The notes: generated by a model from the sequence alone, not told the origin. A stretch of 64,000 bases of DNA from Cupriavidus cauae (GCF_008632125.1 NZ_VWRN01000027.1:124001-188000); one strand, 5' to 3'; positions 17,343 through 26,302 are shown, counted from the stretch's first letter. Translations and numbers: made by a program.

Positions 17343-18275
17343 ATGAGCGAAACAATCCGCAATGTGCAGCCGGTTACCGTCCACCTTGGCAACGCAGGTT
17401 CCGGCGAACTCGTTCCCTCCCGCTACGCCGTGCGCATCGGTGACGTCGACGTCGTGCTGATCAGCGATGGCATTCTGCCGCTTCCGACCAGTACCATGTC
17501 GACCAACGTGAGCCAATGGGACCGCAACGAATGGTTCGATAGCCGCTTCCTGCAACGTGACATGTTCGACTGGGCGCTGAATATCGCGCTCGTGCGTAGC
17601 GGCGAACGCCTGATCCTGATCGATTCGGGCGTCGGTGACGGATTCGAATACTTCTCGCGCGCCGGTCGGTCGGTGATGCGGCTGGAATCGGCCGGTATTG
17701 ATCTGGCTGCCATCACCGATATCGTCATCACCCACATGCACATGGATCATGTCGGTGGCCTGAACGTGGATGGCGTCAAGGCCCGCCTGCGGCCGGACGT
17801 ACGCATTCACGTAGCGGCCGCGGAAGTCGAATTCTGGAAGAATCCGGACTTCAGCCAGACGGTCATGCCGGAAGCGGTTCCTCCCGCCTTGCGCAAGGCG
17901 GCCGCCAAGTTCGTCGAGCTCTACAGCAAGAACCTCGTGCTGTTCGATCAGACCGTCGAAGTCGCAGCGGGCGTGTCGGCGCGTGTAACGGGTGGACACA
18001 CCCCGGGGCACTGCGTCGTGGATGTTGCATCGAAGGGCGAGAAGCTGACCTTCGTGGGCGATGCCATCTTCGAAGTCGGCTTCGACAATCCCGCTTGGCA
18101 GAATGGCTTCGAGCACGAGCCGGAAGTCGCTGTGGACGTGCGTATCGCGCTGCTTAACGAAGCCGCCGAGACCGGCGCTCTACTGGCCGCGGCGCATGTC
18201 GCCTTCCCGTCCATCGGTCACGTCGCAAAGAACGGCGGGAGTTTCCGCTTCGTTCCGGTGCAGTGGGATTACTGA
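17343..18275 (+). CDS. MBL-fold metallo-hydrolase, methyl-parathion-hydrolase-like
   Basis: This 310-aa enzyme has a complete metal motif HMHMDH at residues 131-136, followed by GGHTPGHCVVDV and VGDAIF. The N-terminal pattern (VVLISDGILPLPTSTM, ALVRSGERLILIDSGVGDG) is that of the MPH/lactonase-like group, which hydrolyse esters, lactones or organophosphates using two metal ions. No signal peptide is seen, so it is cytoplasmic. The ATG at 17343 is preferred to a TTG 18 nt upstream. It ends in a bidirectional terminator shared with the SDR gene opposite. Confidence 0.85.
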   Translation: MSETIRNVQPVTVHLGNAGSGELVPSRYAVRIGDVDVVLISDGILPLPTSTMSTNVSQWDRNEWFDSRFLQRDMFDWALNIALVRSGERLILIDSGVGDGFEYFSRAGRSVMRLESAGIDLAAITDIVITHMHMDHVGGLNVDGVKARLRPDVRIHVAAAEVEFWKNPDFSQTVMPEAVPPALRKAAAKFVELYSKNLVLFDQTVEVAAGVSARVTGGHTPGHCVVDVASKGEKLTFVGDAIFEVGFDNPAWQNGFEHEPEVAVDVRIALLNEAAETGALLAAAHVAFPSIGHVAKNGGSFRFVPVQWDY

Positions 18276-18331
18276 TCGATACTCGACGACAAACCGTCAT
18301 CGAGTCGATTGCGACGATGATCGCGAGAAAA

Positions 18332-18367
18332 GCGCCGAGGGTTCAAAAGACCCGCGGCGCCTTTCTT
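18332..18367. terminator. Bidirectional terminator
   Basis: The stem GCGCCG-GGG/CCC-CGGCGC around a TTCAAAAGA loop has CTTTCTTT on the right and AAAA on the left, so it can serve both the MBL gene (rightward) and the SDR gene (leftward). Confidence 0.75.
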
Positions 18368-18427
18368 TCCAATCACGGCAGCGCTGCCAGCCGGCCCCAA
18401 CAGCGAGGCGGTTTGCCGTCAGCAATA

Positions 18428-19177
18428 TCAGGTCAGCGCGATCCCACCATCGACGCGCAGGTTCACGCCGGTGATGAAGCTGCCTTCCTCACTGGTCAGC
18501 ATCAGTGCCGCCGAAGCAATTTCCTCGGCACGCCCAAGGCGACCAAGCGGAATGGCACCTGCCAAGGCTGCCTCGAAAGCTGGCCGGTCACCGTCGGCAA
18601 CGCCCAGCTTGGACAGAATCGACGTATCGACGGGACCTGGGCTGATGACGTTCACCCGAATGCCGCGCGCCTTGAACTCGAGCGCCCAGCCCTGCGCAAA
18701 CGCCTCAATTGCCGCCTTGGAACCTGCATAGACGGCGTGTCCATCGAGCACCTTGGCACTGGCAATCGAACTGACAAGGAGAACGGAGCCACCGTCGCGC
18801 AACACCGGCACGATCTTCTGCACGCCGAAGAACACAGCTCGCGTATTGGTGGCGAACTGGGCGTCGTATTCGTCGATGTCAACCTGGGCGGACGGCCTGA
18901 TCTGGTTCATGCCCGCGTTGGCCACGTAGATGTCGGCCCCGCCAAACCGCTTGACGACCTCTGCCGACACGCGATCATGCGTGGACAGATCGGCGATATC
19001 GCCTGTCAGGCCACTCGCGCGCGGCCCCAGTTCGGCAACCGTCGCATCAACGGCGTCCGCGCGCCGGCCGACGATGAGCACCTGGGCCCCCTCGTTGACG
19101 AACCGCCTTGCCATCGCCAATCCGATACCGCTGTTGCCGCCCGTAATCACCGCGACCGTTCCTTCAAGCTTGCCCAT
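18428..19177 (-). CDS. Short-chain dehydrogenase/reductase
   Basis: This 249-aa classical SDR has the cofactor loop TGGNSGIG near residue 13, NAG at about 88-90, a catalytic Ser in LVSSIAS, and YAGSK (Tyr/Lys pair). It should oxidise or reduce an alcohol/ketone with NAD(P). A GAGG Shine-Dalgarno about 8 nt before 19177 supports that start over the ATG 15 nt upstream. It is divergent from a LysR regulator with 104 bp between, the usual arrangement for LysR control of a neighbour. Confidence 0.88.
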   Translation of the reverse strand: MGKLEGTVAVITGGNSGIGLAMARRFVNEGAQVLIVGRRADAVDATVAELGPRASGLTGDIADLSTHDRVSAEVVKRFGGADIYVANAGMNQIRPSAQVDIDEYDAQFATNTRAVFFGVQKIVPVLRDGGSVLLVSSIASAKVLDGHAVYAGSKAAIEAFAQGWALEFKARGIRVNVISPGPVDTSILSKLGVADGDRPAFEAALAGAIPLGRLGRAEEIASAALMLTSEEGSFITGVNLRVDGGIALT

Positions 19178-19281
19178 CGTGTACCTCGACATTCCTGTTT
19201 GATGAGAATGAAAATCTAGAGGATCCGTCGCAAGGCGAGCAGCCCTGCATTGGGCGCATGACTTGTGCCAAATTGTCTTCC

Positions 19282-20196
19282 ATGTCGATAGAACGCCTCC
19301 ATGGCCTTTCAGCCTTTGTCCGTGCGGTAGAAACGGGTTCGTTCACCAGGGCCGCCAGGCTCCTCGGCACTACGCCCTCGGCCATTTCGAAGAGCGTGTC
19401 GCGACTTGAAGCCCGATTGGGCGTGAAGCTCTTTCACCGATCTACCCGCGCCTTCGCACTGACCGACGAAGGGACCGTCTTCTACCGACGCGTCGCGCCG
19501 CTGGTACGAGGACTCGAGGAAGCAAGCGAGGGGTTGATCGCGCCGTCGGAGATGGCGGCGGCAGGTCATCTTCGCATCAGCATGCCGGCCGATCTGGGCG
19601 CCACATTGCTGGCCGCGATCGCGTCGAAATTGATGCCGCGCCATCCGCGCCTGTCCCTGGACGTCAGCTTCAGCGACCAGCACGCCGATCTGATCCGCGA
19701 GGGGTTCGACCTGGCCTTCCGCGCCGGTCACGCACCTGACAGCGGCCTGCATGCACGGCACCTGACAACCCTTCCTGTGGTGCTCGTGGCCTCGCCGGCG
19801 TACCTGGAACGTTGCGGGGAGCCTCGCACGGCGGCGGACCTGCTGCACCATCGCCATGTCCGTTATCGACTGGCCGGACAAGTCATGCCGGTCACGCTTG
19901 CCGACGGCACGCGGCTGCAGACGAAGGGATCCTTCGATGCCGACAATGGGGCCGCGATGCGCACGGCAGCGCTCAGCGGCTTGGGTATCGCGCAGCTGCT
20001 GCACGTCGCCGTGCAGGCTGACCTCGATGCCGGCCGGCTGCAGCGTGTAGTGCCAGCGTTGGCGCTACGCGCGGTACCGCTGCAGGTGCTGCACGGATTC
20101 GGTCGACGGATCCCGGCGCGCGCAAGCGTACTGGTGGACTTTGTCGCGGCGGAGCTTGCCGGCCAGACCGAAGGCGCGCGCGCGATGCGAGCGTGA
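19282..20196 (+). CDS. LysR family transcriptional regulator
   Basis: This 304-aa regulator has an N-terminal winged helix (LSAFVRAVETGSFTRAARLL and TPSAISKSVSRLE, residues 7-45) and a periplasmic-binding-protein-like effector domain. It belongs to the CrgA/DmlR-type subgroup by its motif GRLQRVVP and FDLAFRAG. The start MSIERLHG at 19282 is the normal N-terminus; an ATG 24 nt upstream is in frame. It probably regulates the divergent SDR gene. Confidence 0.88.
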   Translation: MSIERLHGLSAFVRAVETGSFTRAARLLGTTPSAISKSVSRLEARLGVKLFHRSTRAFALTDEGTVFYRRVAPLVRGLEEASEGLIAPSEMAAAGHLRISMPADLGATLLAAIASKLMPRHPRLSLDVSFSDQHADLIREGFDLAFRAGHAPDSGLHARHLTTLPVVLVASPAYLERCGEPRTAADLLHHRHVRYRLAGQVMPVTLADGTRLQTKGSFDADNGAAMRTAALSGLGIAQLLHVAVQADLDAGRLQRVVPALALRAVPLQVLHGFGRRIPARASVLVDFVAAELAGQTEGARAMRA

Positions 20197-20272
20197 GCCG
20201 ATGCGAGTGCTGATGGGGGTGGCAATGTACCGATACCCTCGATCGCGCTCCGGCATCGGCCAGGGGGCAACG

Positions 20273-20305
20273 ACTGCCGGTCCGCTTCGAAGCGGACCCG
20301 GCAGT
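20273..20305. terminator. Long hairpin between convergent genes
   Basis: The stem ACTGCCGG(G)TCCGCTT/AAGCGGACCCGGCAGT is complete apart from one bulged base. It lies between the LysR gene and the haloperoxidase-type gene, which converge. No T-run follows. Confidence 0.55.
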
Positions 20306-20324
20306 TGTCTGCGGCTTCCGCCGA

Positions 20325-21326
20325 TCAGGCCTTGAGGAACTCCAGGAGATCCGCGTTGATGACCTCCGCGTGCGTCGTCGGCATTCCGTGCGGGAAGCCT
20401 TTGTACGTCTTCAGGATGCCTTTCTTCAAGAGCTTGGCCGACAAGGGGCCCGATTCCGAGTAGGGCACAATCTGATCGTCATCGCCGTGCATCACCAGCA
20501 CGGGTAAATTGATCTTCTTCAGATCCTCGGTAAAGTCGGTCTGCGAGAACGCCACGATGCCGTCGTAATGCGCCTTCGCGCTGCCCATCATGGCTTGTCG
20601 CCACCAGTTCTGGATAAGGCCGTCCTGAGGCTTTGCGCCCGGCCGGTTGAAACCATAGAACGGCCCCGCGGGAAGATCCCGGAAAAACTGTGCCCGATTG
20701 GTGGCCGTCTGCAATTGCAGGCCGTCAAACACCTCCTTCGGCAGGCCGCCCGGATGGGATGACGTCTTGACCATCAGCGGCGGAACCGCGGCAATCAGGC
20801 AAGCCTTCGAGGCCCGCTTCTCGCCGTGCCGCGCCAGGTAGCGCACGACTTCGCCACCGCCAGTGGAGTGACCCACGTGGATGGCGCCCTTGAGATCAAG
20901 ATGGCTTACCACCGCTGCCAGGTCGTCGGCGTAGTGGTCCATATCGTGTCCTTGCCAAACCTGCGACGAGCGGCCATGGCCGCGCCGATCATGGGCAATG
21001 ACGCGATAGCCCTTGGCAAGGAAGAACATCATCTGAGCGTCCCAATCGTCGGAGCTCAGCGGCCATCCATGAGAGAAGACGATCGGCGTCGCATCGGCAG
21101 GACCCCAGTCCTTGAAGAAGATCTGGACACCGTCCTTGGTAGTGACATAGTTCATGGCGAAATTCCCCTGTGAGGTTGCCGCGGTCTTCTGCGCGGTGGA
21201 CGTCGTCGAAGCAGCCGTGGCCGTGAAGGGCAAGGACGCAGCTACCGCGGCACTCGTTCCGAGCGAGAGCAGTTGGCGGCGGGTGATTCCCTCAGAGACG
21301 GACGGCGATGTAGATGCAGGTTTCAT
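20325..21326 (-). CDS. Alpha/beta hydrolase, cofactor-free haloperoxidase type, with Tat signal
   Basis: This 333-aa protein contains a complete non-haem chloroperoxidase/esterase core from MNYVTTKDGVQIFFKDWGP onward: oxyanion region SHGWPL, nucleophile GHSTGGGE, Asp in MHGDDDQIVP, and His in FPHGMPTTH. Family members are normally about 275 aa and cytoplasmic. Here an N-terminal twin-arginine signal (TRRQLLSLGTSAAVAASL, residues 15-32) precedes it by about 57 residues, so export is expected. An internal ATG at 21155, at the normal family start, has its own AGGGGA Shine-Dalgarno (21164-21169), so a second cytoplasmic form is possible. Confidence 0.87.
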   Translation of the reverse strand: MKPASTSPSVSEGITRRQLLSLGTSAAVAASLPFTATAASTTSTAQKTAATSQGNFAMNYVTTKDGVQIFFKDWGPADATPIVFSHGWPLSSDDWDAQMMFFLAKGYRVIAHDRRGHGRSSQVWQGHDMDHYADDLAAVVSHLDLKGAIHVGHSTGGGEVVRYLARHGEKRASKACLIAAVPPLMVKTSSHPGGLPKEVFDGLQLQTATNRAQFFRDLPAGPFYGFNRPGAKPQDGLIQNWWRQAMMGSAKAHYDGIVAFSQTDFTEDLKKINLPVLVMHGDDDQIVPYSESGPLSAKLLKKGILKTYKGFPHGMPTTHAEVINADLLEFLKA

Positions 21327-22065
21327 GGCATCAAGACTCTTGTCAGGTCGTGCGAACAAAATGAACGGATAAAGCTCCGAGCGAAGGTCCCCCGTCTTTC
21401 ACTGGACGAACGATTGGCGGAGTGAGCGAATCAGGAAAACGGATGGGCATCGCACCCACCGCCATCGCAATGGATCGATGTATTGGTACTTGACGGGTTG
21501 CGTTGAATCCTAGCCACCATTGTTTGTAGGCACTAGGCGCGCGTGTAGAAACAGCATGTTGTCCGCGCGGCGCCAATTCCCTCGCCCGATGGCGAAGCGC
21601 GTCGGGTGCCAAATATTTGGCTCGCCTTTGTGCGCGCGTGGAGATACCCGCGGAATCTCGAGAAGACAGCGAGCGATGGGGCGAGGGCTCGGACAAGGGC
21701 CCAAAAATTCAGGGTGCCGCCGTTCCGGTGGTCGCCGGCTGGCTGGCGGGGCTGGCTATTTGCTGTCGGGCGGCATCACGCCCGGGCCCTCTGCCTCAAC
21801 CATCAGCAGGGGCCGCCGTGCTTCCTGGCCCAAACGAAAAACGCCCCGACAAGGCCATGAGGCCTGCCGGGGCGCGGCGATGATCGCCTTCTTCGCATAC
21901 TTCCCGGTGGCCGGGTTGTATCGCGGTCGCGTAAGGTCTTGCGGGCTCTCGCGGGACAAAGGTCCCCTACGCGGTAATGCGGAACCGATCCCCCCGCGCT
22001 CCATGCATCCACCGGCTTCTGGCGAGCGGCAGATGACGGCAAACGCGGGCGATCGTCGAAGGAAT
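21327..22065. other. Gene-free stretch with one terminator
   Basis: In these 739 bases I see no frame with recognisable similarity or codon bias. It contains a terminator at 21837-21874 for the leftward lipoprotein genes and, at its left end, the promoter region of the Tat-exported hydrolase. Confidence 0.6.
21837..21874 (-). terminator. Rho-independent terminator of the lipoprotein operon
   Basis: Read leftward, the stem CGCCCCG...CGGGGCG with inner AGGCC/GGCCT pairing is followed by GTTTTT. It lies about 190 nt beyond the stop of the CsgG-like gene. Confidence 0.75.
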
Positions 22066-22893
22066 TTACGAGCCGACCTTCAGCCGCCCGCCTCGTCCCA
22101 GTCCGCCCTTGACCTCCTGCGCCTTGTAGTTGCGCAGCGAGATCACCATGTTGTTGTACGCGTCCATGAATGCCGCGACGGTGGCCTTGCCTTCCGGCGT
22201 GCGAGAGAAACCACCCAGGCCGCCGGCCGTATTGCCGCCGAACGCGCCCAGGGCGGCGCCAAAGTTCGTCGCCGTCGAATTGCCTTCCGAGATGGAGACC
22301 TGCACGCCCGAACGGATGTCGAACATGGTCAGCGTCACGACCGATGCCTTGCTTTGCATGGCACCGCCCACAAGCGCGCCGACGCTGCCGAACAGGCCGC
22401 CAACACCGGCAGCCAGCTGGCCGGTGGAGTCGTTGTCGATGATGATGGCCGGCTCCATGTAGTAGTCGGCCGCTACGCGCTGGCCCTTCTGCTGGCGCGA
22501 GCCTGCGCGGAATTCACCGGAATTGCGCTGCTTGTCGGTGATGTTCGACAGCTTGCTTTCGGTGCGATTGTTGCCGATCGACGTGATCACGAAGCAGTTC
22601 GACTGCTGCACGGCCAGACGGATCAGCGGCTCGATGCTGGTGACCTTGGTGGCCGCGCCAAAGCTCGCGTACCACTCCTTGCCCCGGCCGTCGTCCACCG
22701 CCAGCGTGCCCAGCGGCGCGTCGCAACGCTCCAGGGAAGCATTGGCATTCACGCTGGTGGCGCCACCCGCGGCGCCGGTGGCAGCGGTGGGCGCGGTGCC
22801 GGTGCTGATCAGACCGCCGCCGGCCGTGGCGCAGCCAGCGAGAACCAGAGACGCGGCCAATGCGGCCGCGCGCAAGGAAATACTCTTGGGCAT
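22066..22893 (-). CDS. CsgG/HfaB-like lipoprotein
   Basis: This 275-aa lipoprotein has a lipobox LAGC near residues 18-21. It resembles the CsgG/HfaB family of outer-membrane secretion and assembly proteins: a segment around IEPLIRLAVQQSNCFVI followed by a R..A.YYMEPAII strand, a Gly-rich turn and an ARV-like VTLTMFDIRSG. An N-terminal Gly/Ala/Thr-rich linker precedes the domain. CsgG forms a pore; whether this one does is inference. It is the last of three lipoprotein genes on this strand. Confidence 0.72.
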   Translation of the reverse strand: MPKSISLRAAALAASLVLAGCATAGGGLISTGTAPTAATGAAGGATSVNANASLERCDAPLGTLAVDDGRGKEWYASFGAATKVTSIEPLIRLAVQQSNCFVITSIGNNRTESKLSNITDKQRNSGEFRAGSRQQKGQRVAADYYMEPAIIIDNDSTGQLAAGVGGLFGSVGALVGGAMQSKASVVTLTMFDIRSGVQVSISEGNSTATNFGAALGAFGGNTAGGLGGFSRTPEGKATVAAFMDAYNNMVISLRNYKAQEVKGGLGRGGRLKVGS

Positions 22894-22944
22894 GATAGGG
22901 CGTTCCTGTCGAGGAAATTGACGAAAAAATCCGGGTGGGAAGGC

Positions 22945-23538
22945 TTAGCGGTGATACCAGCCGGAAGGGCCCCATACCCAGTAATACGGATAGCTGCTGT
23001 ACCAGGCAATCCAGGAGGTGCGATAAGCCTCGCGGACTCGGTACGCGCTTTGTTCGTCTTTCTTGGCAGCCTGAGCCTGCGGAATCAACTCTTTGGCTTC
23101 CTTGCTGCCCTTGGCTGCGGCTCGCATCAGCCAAGCCTCGGCTTCGGCAGGGTCCGAACCCATTTCCTCAAAGCCCATCAGATAAATTCGGCCAAGCGCC
23201 AGTTGCGCCTGCGTATGACCGTTGTCGCCGGCCTTGCGCAGCCATTCCAGGGCCTGATAGCTGTCGCGCTTCACGCCGTCGCCGCGCAGAAGGCGCAGGC
23301 CCAGGTCGTAGGCCGCGTCCGGATTCTTCTCGGCCACGTTGGCCAATGCCTGCATACGCGGATCGGCTTCGTTCGACGCGAGTTGCGCTGTTGTTACGCG
23401 TCGATCCTGTTCGGTGCAGGCATTCCCGTCGCACAGGCGCACCGTGGACGAGCGCGGTGCCAACTGTTCTTCAGGCGTTTGCGCGCAACCGGCAAAGCCC
23501 AAAGCCGTGGCCAACAGCAATGGAACAAGAACACGCAT
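22945..23538 (-). CDS. SEL1-like repeat lipoprotein
   Basis: This 197-aa lipoprotein has a lipobox GFAGC at residues 14-18. Residues about 75-160 form two SEL1-type helical repeats (AAYDLGLRLLRGDGVKRDSY, QALEWLRKAGDNGHTQAQLA, LGRIYLMG and AEAWLMRAAAKGSKEA). The C-terminus is rich in Tyr and Trp (YSSYPYYWVWGPSGWYHR). It is probably a periplasmic adaptor. The stop lies 51 bp before the CsgG-like gene on the same strand. Confidence 0.82.
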   Translation of the reverse strand: MRVLVPLLLATALGFAGCAQTPEEQLAPRSSTVRLCDGNACTEQDRRVTTAQLASNEADPRMQALANVAEKNPDAAYDLGLRLLRGDGVKRDSYQALEWLRKAGDNGHTQAQLALGRIYLMGFEEMGSDPAEAEAWLMRAAAKGSKEAKELIPQAQAAKKDEQSAYRVREAYRTSWIAWYSSYPYYWVWGPSGWYHR

Positions 23539-23767
23539 GGATGACCCCCCGAGGTCTGCTTTTGTTCGTTTTGTATTTGTTCGCCTTTTGAGAAGGCGTA
23601 TGGATTGTATTTTCGGCGTGGAATATTTGCACCCAACCGCCGTAGGTGTGCGGCCTTCGTTGCACCGTGCGAAGAGGTCGCGTAACGAGGGGCGTCCGGG
23701 GATTGCCGGGGGAAGCGCGGTCGGACAATACGCTCACGGCGCGTGACCGACCGCCAAATCAGACGTC

Positions 23768-24235
23768 TTACTGGCTGCAGGTGCCCGACTTTGCCAATTC
23801 GAGCTTGGCCACGTCGGCCTTGCCTTGCTCTTCGGGAATCAGCTCCAGATCGGCCCCGCCAACAAAAGCGCCGAGCTTGATGAACTGGCGGACAAAGTAG
23901 TTCTTGCCGGCTTCCATGGCCACTTCCAGGGCGTTCGGCGAAAACTCCGACTCCGTTTCGATCTTGTGCTTCTTGCCGCCTTCGACCTGCGTGTAGAAGA
24001 ACACGTCCGATGCGCTTTCGCCCAGGCACTTGCCGTCCACCCAAATGTCCTTCTTCAGCGACTTGCCGACGAAGCTATTGCGGTAGACATAGAGTCCAGA
24101 GTTGCCTGCGCTGGGGGCGCTGAACTGCTTGGCCTGGTCGGACTGCTCCTTGCTCGCCATGTCGACGGACGCGCAGCCGGTCAACGCCAGGGTAGAGACG
24201 GCAAGGATAGTGATAATGCTGTGATTTATCTTCAT
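23768..24235 (-). CDS. DUF2846-type lipoprotein
   Basis: This 155-aa lipoprotein has a signal peptide and lipobox LTGC at residues 18-21. The C-terminal domain (GLYVYRNSFVGKSLKKDIWV, GKCLGESASDVFFYTQVEGG, KKHKIETESEF) fits the DUF2846 family. The start at 24235 gives a normal signal peptide; the longer open frame upstream is rejected. It heads the three-lipoprotein set, with a 229-bp gap before the SEL1 gene, so co-transcription is likely but not certain. Function is unknown. Confidence 0.8.
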   Translation of the reverse strand: MKINHSIITILAVSTLALTGCASVDMASKEQSDQAKQFSAPSAGNSGLYVYRNSFVGKSLKKDIWVDGKCLGESASDVFFYTQVEGGKKHKIETESEFSPNALEVAMEAGKNYFVRQFIKLGAFVGGADLELIPEEQGKADVAKLELAKSGTCSQ

Positions 24236-24467
24236 TTTATGAATCTGGGAAGCGGTAGTGGCAGAAGGCCAGGACGAGAATAAACGCGGCAAATACGTTC
24301 GCGGGTCGCTGTGCGCCGACCGATACCGACGTGATGGCGTCGCATGCGCAACGGGAACGCTTCTGGCTATCGACCACAGTCCGCTATTTCCGTACCCCTC
24401 CATCGTTGGGTACCTGTCTCGCTGTCAGGCTGACCAGAGCTGTCATCTCAGCTTTACATCGACCGAA

Positions 24468-24962
24468 CTACGCCGGCGCCCAAGCGCTCAGTCGAATCCT
24501 CACCTCACCTTGCGGCAACCGACACCGCGGATGCGCAGCTATCCGAGACAATCCTTCGTGAAGCTGAGAACTCGACAACACCCCTGAAGACGCCATTTGA
24601 TCGAGCAGCCAAAGCAGCCCATACACCTTTCCCAGCCTGGATATAGCTTCGGCTCGCAACTCCCCGTCTCCCGTGACAAGAACGTGGTTCGGCCGTGTGG
24701 CGCAACTGAGCGCAAAGCAATCCGGCAGTGACAACTTTCGCCGTTCGGTTCTCACTCGCTGGGCGAATGCCACTTCATCGGGCGTGAGGGCCACCACTCC
24801 AAGCCCCAGCTTCCTCAAGAGCGGCCCGTTTTCCGCTTCGAGCTCCCGCTCGTAGAGCAGATCGGGCACGATCATCGTCAAGCCGCACGAAAACGAGGCT
24901 TCGAGCAATCCCCCTCGTTCCAAATCGATCAGAACAGACGTATCCGAAACGAGGATGATCAT
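24468..24962 (-). CDS. PIN-domain-like nuclease (toxin candidate)
   Basis: This 164-aa protein begins IILVSDTSVLIDLERGGLLE, with the first conserved PIN Asp. Further acidic residues are in VPDLLYERELE, SLPDCFALSCA and LVTGDGELR, the usual spaced Asp/Glu set that binds Mg2+ in PIN ribonucleases. The gene starts 6 nt after the stop of the HTH-ImmA gene, so the two are translationally coupled. Such a PIN protein would be the toxin of a toxin-antitoxin pair. That role is inference. Confidence 0.75.
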   Translation of the reverse strand: MIILVSDTSVLIDLERGGLLEASFSCGLTMIVPDLLYERELEAENGPLLRKLGLGVVALTPDEVAFAQRVRTERRKLSLPDCFALSCATRPNHVLVTGDGELRAEAISRLGKVYGLLWLLDQMASSGVLSSSQLHEGLSRIAAHPRCRLPQGEVRIRLSAWAPA

Positions 24963-24968
24963 GGCGAA

Positions 24969-26036
24969 TCAGTGGACGTGCCCCATCAAGCGGCGATCCA
25001 GTTCGCGGACGCTGATACTGAGCAGCTCAGCGCCTTTCGCTTCCGAAATGGCCTGCTCTGCGACGGCTCGCAGGCACATGCGTTCCATGCGTTGCGGCAC
25101 TTCGGCCGGAAGCTTGTGAGGTTCATTGGATCCGGGGCTGTTCCAGCCCATTCCCCGAATTTGTCCCCACAGGCGGCCGTAGGCGGCCTTCGATATCACG
25201 CCAAGCTGCGAGCACCGTACTGCCAGCGACGCAACGCTGACCTGGAAAATCTTCTTCAGCTCCACCAGTTCGCCGATCGAAATGGACGTGCGATGGCTGC
25301 CCAATAGCCGAGTCATCATTTCCTTCGGCATCAGCAAGGCGCCGGCAAAGCGGTCCGCCGCCTTTTCCTGCTCCGCGTCGCTCAACTCCGCGAAGCAGAG
25401 CACCAGATGCCCAAGCTCGTGCGCCAGCGTGAAGCGTTGACGCTCGCCGTTGTGATTCTTGTTGATGACGATCACGGGGACATCGCGCTGCCCGCTTTGC
25501 TGGACGAACGCCTTGGAGCCCGAGAAACACTCTGGCAGATCGAGCGCGATCACCTTGATGCCCATGTCTTCGAGCAATTCGGTCATTGCCGGGATCGGGT
25601 CAGTCCCCAGCGACCAGAGGCGCCGCAGCGTGTCCGCGGCAGGTTCGGCATCTTCGATATCACCGATGGCGAACGCGGCGCCGCGTGGCGGAGACCAGGC
25701 GCCGTCCTCCGCCGCCAGCAGTTCTTCCAGCTCGAGATAGCGCTCGACGTGATCCAGTACCGCCGCCTCGACCGCGCGCTCCTCCCTCGCAGCCGTATGG
25801 GGCGCCTTGCGAAAGTCGACGCCGGTCAGCTCGATCTTCCGTTCGCTGAGCAGGAATTCGGGGGAGACGCGCAGCGCCTTCGCCATGGCAAGAAGTACGG
25901 TGGAACTCGGCATCATCTCGTCTCGCTCGTATTTGCCGATGGCTTGTGCAGACACCAGGCCCTCGATGGTCGCTTCGAGGTCGCGCAAGGAAAGGCCGAG
26001 CGCCTCACGTGCCCTCTTCAGTCGGTTTCCAATCAT
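24969..26036 (-). CDS. HTH-XRE regulator fused to ImmA/IrrE metallopeptidase
   Basis: This 355-aa protein has an XRE helix-turn-helix (RLKRAREALGLSLRDLEATI and SAQAIGKYERDEMMPSSTVL, residues 5-50), a linker, and an ImmA/IrrE (COG2856) zinc peptidase domain with HELGHL and a downstream Glu in EQEKAADRFAGALLMP. The C-terminal about 100 residues extend past the usual peptidase. It is coupled to the PIN gene and has a palindromic operator 21 bp upstream, so self-repression is likely. In such pairs the HTH-peptidase acts as antitoxin or as a protease-switched regulator; the specific role is inferred. Confidence 0.85.
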   Translation of the reverse strand: MIGNRLKRAREALGLSLRDLEATIEGLVSAQAIGKYERDEMMPSSTVLLAMAKALRVSPEFLLSERKIELTGVDFRKAPHTAAREERAVEAAVLDHVERYLELEELLAAEDGAWSPPRGAAFAIGDIEDAEPAADTLRRLWSLGTDPIPAMTELLEDMGIKVIALDLPECFSGSKAFVQQSGQRDVPVIVINKNHNGERQRFTLAHELGHLVLCFAELSDAEQEKAADRFAGALLMPKEMMTRLLGSHRTSISIGELVELKKIFQVSVASLAVRCSQLGVISKAAYGRLWGQIRGMGWNSPGSNEPHKLPAEVPQRMERMCLRAVAEQAISEAKGAELLSISVRELDRRLMGHVH

Positions 26037-26056
26037 CGCACCTCCCGGGCAGGCTA

Positions 26057-26093
26057 GTTTACAACTATGGTGATTTCATTATTGTTTGTAAAC
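26057..26093. promoter_or_regulatory. Perfect inverted repeat upstream of HTH-ImmA gene
   Basis: GTTTACAA (26057-26064) and TTGTAAAC (26086-26093) form an exact 8-bp inverted repeat with centres 29 bp apart, in an AT-rich leader just before the start at 26036. This is the expected position for autoregulation by the XRE domain. Confidence 0.65.
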
Positions 26094-26173
26094 CGATGAC
26101 GGTCAAGCCGACACAAGACCCCGCTCGGGAGGACGCGGCAACAGAATCGCCCTCCAACAAGTCGCGCCAAAAC

Positions 26174-26205
26174 AAAAAGCCCCGGAGACTTTCGCCTCCG
26201 AGGCT
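26174..26205 (-). terminator. Rho-independent terminator of acnB
   Basis: Read leftward, the stem AGCCTCGGAG/CTCCGGGGCT with an 8-nt loop ends in TTTTTG. It lies about 100 bp after the acnB stop. Confidence 0.88.
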
Positions 26206-26302
26206 TTCCAACAGCAACAAATGCAAAAGCAGTTCAGCTCAGTCCCTGGGGCTCGGGACAATCGCCAACCCAAACCCCAAAGACCAGATCAAATCCCTGC
26301 CA

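Noticed and set aside
21600..22042. Short frames between the haloperoxidase and CsgG-like genes
   Set aside because: The frames overlap on several strands and lack codon bias or recognised similarity.
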